This document shows positions 29,383 through 38,900 of a stretch of 64,000 nt of DNA, one piece after another. A program made the translations under genes and the position numbers. The number at the start of each line of letters is the position of its first letter. The first letter of the stretch is position 1. Location of the stretch: positions 1 through 64,000 of the forward strand of contig JAJXYY010000030.1 in the NCBI GenBank assembly GCA_021780315.1. The letters run 5' to 3'. This DNA is from Acidobacteriota bacterium (GTDB taxonomy: Bacteria; Acidobacteriota; Terriglobia; Terriglobales; Acidobacteriaceae). Under the pieces are notes generated by a model. It did no database searches, was not told the origin of the DNA, and saw only the letters and a list, made by a program, of their open reading frames with translations.

Positions 29383-29519
29383 CCTGCGCAGATAGATGAA
29401 CGGATGATGAATTTCAGCCAAAATATCCATCCACCTTCCAATCCCACCCGTTTTCGTTCATCCCATCCCCCACCCTCTCCCGCTCCAACTTTCTCGCCAT
29501 TTCATATACCGTTATCCCC

Positions 29520-31646
29520 ATGCCTCTCTCCCGTCCCGGCCTCCTGCTGCTTCTCCTCGCCACCGCCCTCGCCCCTGCCGCCGCCCAATCCCTGCAGCTC
29601 ATCCCCGTCCCCCGGGAACTCCACGCCGTCGGAACCCAGCCCCTCACCGCCGGCATCGACATCGCCTGCGCCGCACCCTGCGCTCCCGAAGATCTCTTCG
29701 CCATCGAAGACCTCAAAGCCACCCTCACCACCCGTGGCATCGTCATCAATCCCGCCGCACCCGTCCATATCCTCGTCACCCGCTTCGGCACTCCCCTCGC
29801 CAACTCCATCTACTCCGAATCCCTCACCCCCACAGCCTCCACCCCAGCCACCCCGCCACCCGAATTCAAGCCCGAGGGCTACAGCATCGTCCCCGACAGT
29901 AAAGGCATCGCCCTCACTGCCGTCACCGCCTCCGGTGTCTTCTACGCCCTCCAAACCGTCAAGCAGCTCATCGAAGGCTCCGGCCCCGCCGCCATCCTCC
30001 ACACCGCCACCATCCGCGACTGGCCCGCTCTGGCCTACCGTGGTCTCTCCGACGACCTCTCCCGCGGCCCCATCCCCACCCTCGAATTCCAGAAAAAAAT
30101 CATCCGCACCCTCGCCGCCTACAAAGTCAACATCTACTCCCCCTACTTCGAAAACACCATGCAGTACTCCAGCATCCCCCTCATGGCGCCCCCCGGCGGC
30201 ACATTCACCCAGGCCCAGGCCCGCGAACTCATCGCCTACGCCGCCCCCTACCACGTCACCATCCTCCCCCAGCAGGAAGCCTTCGGCCACCTCCACTATC
30301 TTCTCAACTGGGAGCAGTACTCCCCCATCGCCGAAACCCCGCACGGACACGTCTTCGCCCCCGCCCAGCCCCAATCCCTCCAGCTCACCCACTCCATGTT
30401 CTCCGAGCTCGCCGCCGTCTACCCCAGCCCCTTCCTCCACATCGGTGCCGACGAGACCGTAGACCTCGGCAAAGGTCAAACCAAAGCCGCCGTAGACACC
30501 CAGGGCCTCGGCCCCGTCTACCTCGACTTCCTCCAGAAGATCGTCACCGACCTCCAACCCCTCCACCGCAAGCTCCTCTTCTGGGGAGACATCGCCATGC
30601 ACGACCCCGACCTCGTCAAGCAACTCCCCCCAGCCTTCAAGCAAGCCACCATCGCCGTCGCATGGGAGTACAACCCCCAGCCCAAAGGCTTCGCCCGCTG
30701 GATCACCCCCTTCACCGACGCCCACATCGAAACCTGGATCGCCTCCGGAATCAACAACTGGTCACGCGTCTATCCCAACTGGAACAACGCCCTCGCCAAC
30801 ATCCAGCAGTTCACCGCTCAAGGCGAAGCCTTGGGAGCCACCGGACAGCTCAACACCATCTGGAACGACGACGGAGAAACCATCGCCAGCTCCAACTGGT
30901 ACGGCATCCTCTTCGGGGCCGAAGCCGCCTGGCACAAAGGCGAAGCCTCCATCCCCGCATTCCAGTCCTCCTACGCCGCAGTCTTCCACGGAGACCTCTC
31001 CGGCAAAATCGACGAAGCCCAGCGCGAACTCATGGCCGCCCACCAACTCCTCCACGACTCCCCCCTCAAAGTCGACGCCTCCGACCTCGCCTATTGGGTC
31101 GATCCATGGTCCCCCGACGGCCAGCATCAGGCCGCCCTCATCCGCCCCATCCTCGCCGACCTCCGCCTCCACGCCGAGCGCGCCATCACCCTCACCGCCC
31201 AGGCCCGCGCCGCCAACCCCAACCTCCGCGAGACCGACGCCCTCGACGCCCTCGACCTCGGCGCCCGCCGCATCGACCTCATCGGCCTCAAATACCAGCT
31301 CACCGACGAGATCGCCGCCAGCTACGCCCACGCCGTCTCGCTCCAGTCCTCCCGAAAAAAAGAAGACCGCGAAGAGGTCTACCGCGAACTCAACGACATC
31401 AACTCCCCCAACGGTAAACTCCAGGACCTCCGCAACAACTACGCCCTCCAGCGCGACCTCTACGAGGACCTCTGGCTCCGCACCGATCGCCCCTACTTCC
31501 TCCGCAACAACCTCGAACGCTTCGACTTCACCATCCAGCTCTGGCTCGCCCGCATCGACAAACTCCGCTCCGCCCAGCGCCAGTACGCCCAGTCCCAAAC
31601 CCTCCCCACCGCCACCGACCTCGGCATCCCCATCCCCCCCAAATAA
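29520..31646 (+). CDS. GH20 beta-N-acetylhexosaminidase
   Basis: Signal peptide; 'LIPVPRELHAVGTQPLTAG', 'DWPALAYRGLSDDLSRGPIP', 'LHIGADETVDLG' catalytic D-E. Confidence 0.88.
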   Translation: MPLSRPGLLLLLLATALAPAAAQSLQLIPVPRELHAVGTQPLTAGIDIACAAPCAPEDLFAIEDLKATLTTRGIVINPAAPVHILVTRFGTPLANSIYSESLTPTASTPATPPPEFKPEGYSIVPDSKGIALTAVTASGVFYALQTVKQLIEGSGPAAILHTATIRDWPALAYRGLSDDLSRGPIPTLEFQKKIIRTLAAYKVNIYSPYFENTMQYSSIPLMAPPGGTFTQAQARELIAYAAPYHVTILPQQEAFGHLHYLLNWEQYSPIAETPHGHVFAPAQPQSLQLTHSMFSELAAVYPSPFLHIGADETVDLGKGQTKAAVDTQGLGPVYLDFLQKIVTDLQPLHRKLLFWGDIAMHDPDLVKQLPPAFKQATIAVAWEYNPQPKGFARWITPFTDAHIETWIASGINNWSRVYPNWNNALANIQQFTAQGEALGATGQLNTIWNDDGETIASSNWYGILFGAEAAWHKGEASIPAFQSSYAAVFHGDLSGKIDEAQRELMAAHQLLHDSPLKVDASDLAYWVDPWSPDGQHQAALIRPILADLRLHAERAITLTAQARAANPNLRETDALDALDLGARRIDLIGLKYQLTDEIAASYAHAVSLQSSRKKEDREEVYRELNDINSPNGKLQDLRNNYALQRDLYEDLWLRTDRPYFLRNNLERFDFTIQLWLARIDKLRSAQRQYAQSQTLPTATDLGIPIPPK

Positions 31647-31650
31647 CCCG

Positions 31651-31797
31651 GGGTGCCGGGTGCCGGGTGCCCCATGTCTCGCCTCTGAGACATGGGAGTG
31701 TAAAAAGCCCGGGTGCCCCATGTCTCGCCTCTGAGACATGGGAATGTAAAAAGCCGGGGTGCCCCATGTCTCGCCTCTGAGACATGGGAATGTAAAA
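31651..31797. repeat. Three tandem 46-bp copies of the GGGTGCCCCA hairpin element
   Basis: GGGTGCCCCATGTCTCGCCTCTGAGACATGGGARTGTAAAAAGCC starting at 31665, 31711 and 31757; 10-bp stem CCCATGTCTC/GAGACATGGG. Confidence 0.95.
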
Positions 31798-31876
31798 CTC
31801 CCAACGACCTAACCTCCCACCTCCAAATACCTCGGAATATAAAAACGCAAACCACCGCGCGTACACTACTTCAGTC

Positions 31877-33031
31877 ATGCAAACCCTCACCGCCCGACGC
31901 CTCCTCACTCCGCACGGACACCTCGACCACCCCGTCATCACCCTCACCACCGACGGCCTCATCGCCGACATCTCCTCCGACCCCACCATCCGCTCCGAAG
32001 ACACCCTCACCGCCACCTTCCTCGACATCCACACCCACGGCTGCGCCAACCACGACGTCATGCAAGCCACCCCCAGCGGCTTCCAGACCATCCACGCCTT
32101 CCTCGCCACCAAAGGCGTTGGCCGTTATCTCCCCACCACCGTCACCGCCCCCATCGACCCCACCCTCCGCGCCCTCGAACGCATCGCCAACGCCATCGAA
32201 TCCCCCTCCACCCCCGGCCACGCCACCCCCATCGGCATCCACCTCGAAGGCCCCTTCATCTCCCATGCCAAACGCGGAGTCCATCCTCCCGCCAACATCC
32301 AGCCCCCCAGCATCGAACTCTTCCAGCGCTTCCAGCAAGCCGCCCGTGGCCACATCCGCCTCATCACCATCGCCCCCGAAGTACGTGGTGCCCACGGAGA
32401 AGCAGACGCCCTCGACCTCATCCAATACGCCACCCAATCAGGCACCCGCGTCTCCCTTGGCCACTCCAACGCCACCGCGCCCGAAACCCTCGCCGCCATC
32501 GCCGCCGGAGCCACCTCCGCCACCCACACCTTCAACGCCATGCGCCCCCTCGACCACCGTCACCCCGGCATCCTCGGCACCGTCCTCGACAACGATGCAC
32601 TCTTCGCCGAACTCATCTGCGACGGCATCCACGTCGCCCCAGAACTCATCCGCCTCTGGCTCCGCACCAAGGGCCCGGACCGCGCCATCCTCGTCACCGA
32701 CAGCATCTCCGCCACCGGCATGCCCGATGGCACCTACGCCCTCGGCAACCTCACCGTACAGGTCGCCAACCACACCTGCCTCCTCGTCGAAAACGGCAGC
32801 CCCACCCCAACCCTCGCCGGCTCCGTCCTCACCATGGACCGCGCCGTTGCCAACCTCCAGCACTACACCGGAGCCACTCTCGCCACCGCCATCCACCTCG
32901 CCAGCCACAACCCCGCCACTCTCCTCGGCCTCCCCACCAACCTCGCCGCCGGCCAGCCCGCCAACTTCAACCGCTTCTCCCCCCACGGCCACCTCCTCTC
33001 CACCATCCTCCAGGGCCAACCCACCAACTAA
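31877..33031 (+). CDS. nagA: N-acetylglucosamine-6-phosphate deacetylase
   Basis: 'FLDIHTHGCANHDVMQA', 'IGIHLEGPFISHAKRGVHPP', 'LGHSNATAPETLAAIAAGATSATHTFNAMRPLDHR', 'LVTDSISATGMPDGTY'. Confidence 0.95.
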   Translation: MQTLTARRLLTPHGHLDHPVITLTTDGLIADISSDPTIRSEDTLTATFLDIHTHGCANHDVMQATPSGFQTIHAFLATKGVGRYLPTTVTAPIDPTLRALERIANAIESPSTPGHATPIGIHLEGPFISHAKRGVHPPANIQPPSIELFQRFQQAARGHIRLITIAPEVRGAHGEADALDLIQYATQSGTRVSLGHSNATAPETLAAIAAGATSATHTFNAMRPLDHRHPGILGTVLDNDALFAELICDGIHVAPELIRLWLRTKGPDRAILVTDSISATGMPDGTYALGNLTVQVANHTCLLVENGSPTPTLAGSVLTMDRAVANLQHYTGATLATAIHLASHNPATLLGLPTNLAAGQPANFNRFSPHGHLLSTILQGQPTN

Positions 33032-33271
33032 CCCCAACCACCACCAAGTCCCACCACAACTCCCACCACAACTCTCTGGGTGCCCCATTCATGCAGTCTC
33101 ACCGCATGAGTGGGCATCGGGCAAAGCCCGACCGCTCTCCCATCCTAACCACCAAATCTTCGCAAAATCCCCTGTCAACCCCCATCCCCTCCTAACCCCA
33201 ACAAAATCAACCCAATCCCCCTGAACAATCCACCCCACCCAATCCGCTAAAATAGACTTAGACCCGAAACT

Positions 33272-33297
33272 GGCCCAGCGCATCACCGCTGGGCCAT
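33272..33297. repeat. Inverted repeat upstream of Hsp70-like gene
   Basis: TGGCCCAGC-gcatcacc-GCTGGGCCA perfect 9-bp arms; no clear T-tract. Confidence 0.5.
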
Positions 33298-33309
33298 CTC
33301 ATTCAGAAT

Positions 33310-33402
33310 CAAGACTTTACCAGTAACCCATTGCAACACAAGACTTTACGCCTGCACGCACCACCAAGTCCAAAGCTATTCCCTTTGCAATCAAGACTTT
33401 GC
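33310..33402. repeat. Three direct copies of CAAGACTTTRC
   Basis: 33310-33320, 33339-33349 and 33392-33402 in the leader of the Hsp70-like gene. Confidence 0.6.
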
Positions 33403-33471
33403 ATCAAATAGCACCCCGGGGGGGGATACCCCCAAAGCAGCTCACGCAACCCAGGCCCAGCCGGAGAAGTC

Positions 33472-34809
33472 ATGTCTCATCCACAAACCGCCATCGGCAT
33501 CGACTTCGGCACCACCAACAGCTCCGTCGCCCTCGCGCTCCCCAGCGGCCACGTCGAACTCGTCTCCTTCCCCACCGCCACCACCCCCACCCAATCCTCC
33601 CGCTCCGTCCTCTATCTCGAACAGCGCAAACAAGCCGGTCGCACGCAGATCAAAGGCTTCACCGGCCCCTCCGCCATCGAGCACTACCTCACCGCCGACC
33701 CCAAGGGCCGCCTCATCCAATCCCTCAAGTCCTACCTCCCCAGCCGCACCCTCACCGGAACCGAAGTCTTCGGCCGTCGCTACTCCGTCGAAGACCTCAT
33801 CTCCCGCATCCTCTCCGACCTCCGCCTCCACGCCGAACTTGCCCTCCAGCAGCCCATCCACCACGCCACCGTTGGCCGCCCCGTCCGCTTCGTCGGCTCC
33901 GAATCCGACGAGGATGACGCCTTCGCCCTCTCCCGCCTCGAAGCCGCCTTCCTCCACGCCGGCTTCCACTCCGTCACCTTCGAGCTCGAACCCATCGCCG
34001 CCGCCTACGCCTACGAGTCCACCCTCAGCCGCGACGAACTCATCCTCATCGGCGACTTCGGCGGCGGAACCAGCGACTTCTCCCTCGTCAACGTCGGCCC
34101 CTCCAGCCGCACCATCCCTCGCGCCCAGCGCATCCTCGGCAACTCCGGCCTCGGCCTCGCCGGAGACGCCTTCGACGCCCGCATCGTCCGCCATCTCGTC
34201 TCCCCAGCCCTGGGCTCCACCTCCTTCGAGCGCTCCTTCGCCCAGGCATCCGACCGCCCCGCCAACCTCATCCCCGCCGCCCCCGCCTGGATCTACGCCA
34301 ACCTCGAGCGCTGGCACTACCTCTCCTTCCTCAAAACCCGCAACGTCGCCGAAATCCTCAAATCCGCCCGCGCCCGCGCCGAACAGCCCGAAAAAATCGC
34401 CGCTCTCATCACCCTCATTGAAGAAGACCTCGGCTACCAACTCCATCAAGCCGTTCAACGCCTCAAAGTCGATCTCTCTCGCCACGAAACCGCCCACTTC
34501 CGCTTCCCCCAACTTGGGCTGGCAGGCAGCATGGAGATCGAACGCACCGTCTCCCGCTCCGACTTCGAACTCTGGATCGCCGACCAGCTCCAATCCATCG
34601 AATCCTGCGTCGACAACCTCCTCCAAACCACCGGCATCGCCCCCGCGCAAGTAGATCGCGTCTTCCTCACCGGAGGCACCAGCTTCGTCCCCGCCGTCCG
34701 CCGCATCTTCGAGTCCCGCTTCACCCCAGCCCGCGTCCGCACCGGCAACGAGTTCACCTCAGTAGCCCAGGGCCTCGCCCTCCGCGCCCTCGAATCCACC
34801 CCCGCCTGA
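33472..34809 (+). CDS. Hsp70-family (YegD-like) actin-fold chaperone
   Basis: 'AIGIDFGTTNSSVAL', 'LILIGDFGGGTSDFSLV', 'VDRVFLTGGTSFVPAVRRIF'. Confidence 0.88.
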   Translation: MSHPQTAIGIDFGTTNSSVALALPSGHVELVSFPTATTPTQSSRSVLYLEQRKQAGRTQIKGFTGPSAIEHYLTADPKGRLIQSLKSYLPSRTLTGTEVFGRRYSVEDLISRILSDLRLHAELALQQPIHHATVGRPVRFVGSESDEDDAFALSRLEAAFLHAGFHSVTFELEPIAAAYAYESTLSRDELILIGDFGGGTSDFSLVNVGPSSRTIPRAQRILGNSGLGLAGDAFDARIVRHLVSPALGSTSFERSFAQASDRPANLIPAAPAWIYANLERWHYLSFLKTRNVAEILKSARARAEQPEKIAALITLIEEDLGYQLHQAVQRLKVDLSRHETAHFRFPQLGLAGSMEIERTVSRSDFELWIADQLQSIESCVDNLLQTTGIAPAQVDRVFLTGGTSFVPAVRRIFESRFTPARVRTGNEFTSVAQGLALRALESTPA

Positions 34810-34838
34810 CCACGAACCACAACGGATCGTGTTTCTTA

Positions 34839-34880
34839 GTTGTCATCCTTCGCGCAGCGGAGGACCTGCTGTTGCTGTTG
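34839..34880. repeat. Third copy of the 'GTCATCCTTCGCGCAGCGGAGGACCTGCTGTTGC' repeat, followed by a CTTGC/TGTTGC low-complexity tract
   Basis: Near-identical to 22213 and 22291 copies. Confidence 0.8.
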
Positions 34881-34931
34881 CCCTTGCTGTTGCTGTTGCC
34901 CTTGCCGTTACCGCCCTTACCCTCGCCCGCT

Positions 34932-35873
34932 CTACTGCCCACCCCTCGCCCGCCACAAAGCCCCAGCCAACGAATCCACCGCACCCGACAACACCCGCAC
35001 CGATGGAGCCGACTCCCGCAAAGCCTCCACCATCGCCTCCCGCACCGGAGCAATCTTCTCCAACACACTTCCCGTATACGCCAACCCCACCTCACCGCCC
35101 GCCCCACCAAACTCCACCAACTTCAACTCCACCAGCGCCACCTGCTCCGCCAACTCCGCTCCCGCCCGCGCCAGCACCGCACCCGCCAACTCATCGCCAC
35201 CCGCCGCACACTTCGCCACTACCGGAGCCAGCGCCGCAAAGTCCGGCCCCGGCTGTCCATTCCCCATCTCCACCAACTCCCCCAGCGACCCCGCGCCCCA
35301 CGCCTCCTCGATCGCCTCCAGCAATCCCGTCGGCACCCCACGATCCCGCGCCCACAACCCCGCCCGCACCGCCTCCAGCCCAATCCAGTACCCCGAACCC
35401 TCATCCCCCAGCACCGGCCCCCAACCACCCGCCCAGAACCGCACCATCTCCCCCGTCTCCCCATCCACCGTACGCCCCACCACATTCGACCCCGTACCCG
35501 AGATCACCAGCACCCCCCGCCCCCCCTCAAACGCCGCATCCAAAGCAATCTCTTCATCCCCACACAGCAACACCTCCCCACCCACCGCCTCCCCCAGCGT
35601 CCGCTCCGCCCACCCCCGCACTGCCGCAATCGAAAGCCCAGCCAGCCCCATGCAAGTACGCGAAATCTCCCCCAACCCCACCCCGGCCTGCTTCGAAACC
35701 TCCACCAGCAGACCGCGCAAACGCTCCGTCGCCTCCGCCTCCGACACCCGCATCAGCTTCACGCTCCCGCAACTCGCCCGCGCCAGCACCCGCGTCTCAT
35801 CTGCCAGCACGCACTCCGTCTTCGTCCCACCCGCATCCACCGCCAGAAAGTATGCCAAATCCCCATCCCCCAT
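34932..35873 (-). CDS. BadF/BadG/BcrA/BcrD-type sugar kinase (N-acetylglucosamine kinase-like)
   Basis: 'FLAVDAGGTKTECVLADE', 'LVISGTGSNVVGRTVDGETGEMVRFWAGGWGPVLGDEGSGYWIG'. Confidence 0.85.
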   Translation of the reverse strand: MGDGDLAYFLAVDAGGTKTECVLADETRVLARASCGSVKLMRVSEAEATERLRGLLVEVSKQAGVGLGEISRTCMGLAGLSIAAVRGWAERTLGEAVGGEVLLCGDEEIALDAAFEGGRGVLVISGTGSNVVGRTVDGETGEMVRFWAGGWGPVLGDEGSGYWIGLEAVRAGLWARDRGVPTGLLEAIEEAWGAGSLGELVEMGNGQPGPDFAALAPVVAKCAAGGDELAGAVLARAGAELAEQVALVELKLVEFGGAGGEVGLAYTGSVLEKIAPVREAMVEALRESAPSVRVLSGAVDSLAGALWRARGGQ

Positions 35874-35957
35874 ATCTCAAAACATCAAACCAACCCTAAG
35901 CCCGTTATCATAACCTTCACGAATCCCAGCCGTCAGCCAGCACTCAGGAGAGACGCA

Positions 35958-38900
35958 TTGCCGCTTAGCCTCACCGCCCTCATCGCCTCTCTGCCACCTG
36001 CCCTGCCCCAGCACCTTCGCCCCTTCGACCTCGCGCTCATCCTCATCTACCTCATCGGCATCACCCTCTTCGGCCTCCGCTTCCGCAAAACTACCTCCAC
36101 CGGAGCCCCCGACAGGTCCCTCAAGTCCTACTTCCTCGCCAACAACACCATCCCCTGGTGGGCCATCGCCCTCTCCATCGTCTCCGCCGAAACCTCCACC
36201 CTCACCATCATCTCCATCCCCGGCGTAGCCTTCACCGGAGACTTCGGCTTCCTCCAGATCGTCATCGGCTACATGCTCGGCCGCATCGTCGTCGCCGTCC
36301 TCTTTCTCCCCAAATACTTCCACGGCGAGATGCTCACCGCCTACCAGCTCATCGACCGCCGCTTCGGCCCTACCCTCCACAAAGTCACCGCCAGCCTCTT
36401 CCTCCTCACCCGAGCCGCTGCCGAAGGCGTCCGCGTCTTCGCCGTCTCCATCGTCGTCGGCATCGCCATCGGCACCAACGACACCCTCTCCATCGCCATC
36501 ATCTCCTTCCTCACCCTCCTCTACACCTTCGAGGGCGGCATGACCGCCGTCATCTGGACCGACGTCGTCCAAATGGCCATCTACATCGGCGGAACCCTCG
36601 TCGCCATCTTCACCCTCGGCACCCACGTCCCCGGCGGCTGGCAACACATCCACACCGTCACCTCCGCCACCCACAAACTCACCGTCTTCCACTTCGCCTT
36701 CAACCTCACCCAGTCCTACACCTTCTGGGCCGGCATCCTCGGAGGAACCTTCCTCACCATGGCCTCCCACGGCACCGACCAACTCATGGTCCAGCGCATG
36801 CTCGCCGCCCGCAACCTACGCGAATCCCGCCTCGCCCTGCTCTCCTCCGGCGTCGTCATTTTCTTCCAGTTCACTCTCTTCCTCCTCATCGGAGCAGGCC
36901 TCTACGTCTTCTACAATCTCCACCCCCAAATCTTCTCCAGTCCCGACCGCATCTTCCCCACCTTCATCGTCTCCCAGATGCCCATCGGCACCGCCGGACT
37001 GCTCGTCGCTGCCATCCTCGCCGCCGCCATGTCCAACCTCTCCGCCGCCCTCAACTCCCTCTCCTCCACCACCGTCGTAGACTTCTATATGCACTGGCGC
37101 CGGGTGCCCCATGCACACGACAGTTCCACCGTCGGGTGCGTGGGTGAAGCGTCACGACCTTCGACGGAGGCAGCCATCTCAGATCGCGAACGCATCTTCG
37201 TCAGCCGGGCATCCACCGTCCTCTGGGCCTTCGTCCTCTTCGCCATCGCCGTCTACAGCATCCACACCGGAGGCAAAGGCCATGTCGTCGAAACCGGCCT
37301 CTCCATCGCCTCCGTAGCCTACGGCTGCCTCCTCGGCGTCTTCCTCCTCGGAACCCTCACCCAATACGCAACCCAAACCGGAACCATCATCGGCATGATC
37401 ACCGGCTTCGCCCTCAACCTCTACCTCTGGCAAGGCAACTTCCCCGTTCACCTCGGCCCCATCACCATCCCCCACATCGCCTTCACCTGGTACGTCCTCA
37501 TCGGAGCCATCGTCACCTTCGCCATCGGCTCCCTCGCCAGCCTCATCTTCCGCAAACAGTCCACCCACAAAGCCGTTGCCGCCGCCGCTCTCATCCTCTG
37601 CCTGAGCCTCACCCATCACGCATCCGCACAAACCCGGGCACCCCATCTTCACGCCAGCCTAATCGTCGCCAAACCGGGCATCGGCGAAACCGCCCCTTCC
37701 ACCACCGCCTCCCCACCTCAAACGCCAAAACAAAATTCCGCAGCCCCAACAAGAACTACCCCCCTAAGCAAAATCAAGCTCCCCGCACCCGCTTTTGCCC
37801 TGGCTTCTAGGTACCCCAAGGCTTCAGCCTTGGGTCTCTCTCCCCTCGCCCAGAACACCGGGCTTCAGCCCCTGGGGTATGCTCTCCTTCAATCCACCAC
37901 AAACCCCGCACGAGCCACCCCCGACTTCACCCCCATCAACACCCTCATCAACAACGCCATCGCCGCCCACAAAATCCCCGGAGCAGTCGTCGTCATCGGC
38001 CACAACGGAAAAATCGCATTCGAGCAAGCCTACGGCGTCCGCAAACTAGCCGGAGAACCCAGCCCCTTTGGAACCGCCGCCGAACCCATGACCGAAGACA
38101 CCATCTTCGACATGGCCTCCCTCACCAAAGTCCTCGTCACCACCACCGCAATCATGCAACTCTACGAGTTACATAAACTCGACGTCGACGACCCCGTAGC
38201 CAAATACCTCCCCGACTTCGCCGCCAACGGCAAACAAAACGTAACCATCCGCGAACTCTTAACCCACTACTCCGGTCTACCCGAAGACGTCGACCTCAAA
38301 GACCCCTGGGGCCTCACCGCACCCGACAAAGCCGAAGGCATCCGCCGCGCCCTCGCCTCATCGCTGGTCGCAACACCCGGCACCCACTTCGAATACTCCG
38401 ACATCAACTTCATCACCCTCGGAGCACTCGTCGAAAAGCTCAGCGGGCAACCACTCGATGTCTATGCGCGAGAGCACATCTTTATCCCCCTCGGCATGGC
38501 CGGGACCCGCTATCATCCGTTCGAAAAAGCCTGTGGCCCTATTCAGCGTCTTGGCGCCGATATTCTGCTGCCTCGTTTCAACGCCACGCAACGCCGCCCC
38601 TCTGGTGATTGTATGGTCGGATGGACTCCAGCCGATTCCAACACCGCCCCCACCGCCCACGACAACGAAGGTTCCCCCGCCACCAACCCCGACTTCGACC
38701 ACCTCCTCCGCGGCACCGTCCACGACCCCACCACCCGCCGCATGGGCGGAGTAGCCGGACACGCCGGCGTCTTCTCCTCCGCCCACGACCTCAGCCTCTT
38801 CGCCCAGGCCCTCCTCGACAAGCTCCTCTCCAACACCGGCCCCTTCCCCCTACAACAATCCACCCTCCAGCTCATGCCCCGCCCCCAGCAGCCCCCCACC

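Noticed and set aside
31651-31797. CRISPR array
   Set aside because: Three 46-bp units are identical throughout with no variable spacers; the units are hairpin elements found elsewhere singly.
31713-33224. 503-aa Ser/Pro/Thr-rich ORF
   Set aside because: Alternate frame of the repeat array and nagA; composition is a shadow of C-rich codons.
34872-35957. N-terminal ~360 residues of the 1938-aa ORF
   Set aside because: Antisense to the BadF-type kinase; the real protein begins at TTG 35958 with an RBS.
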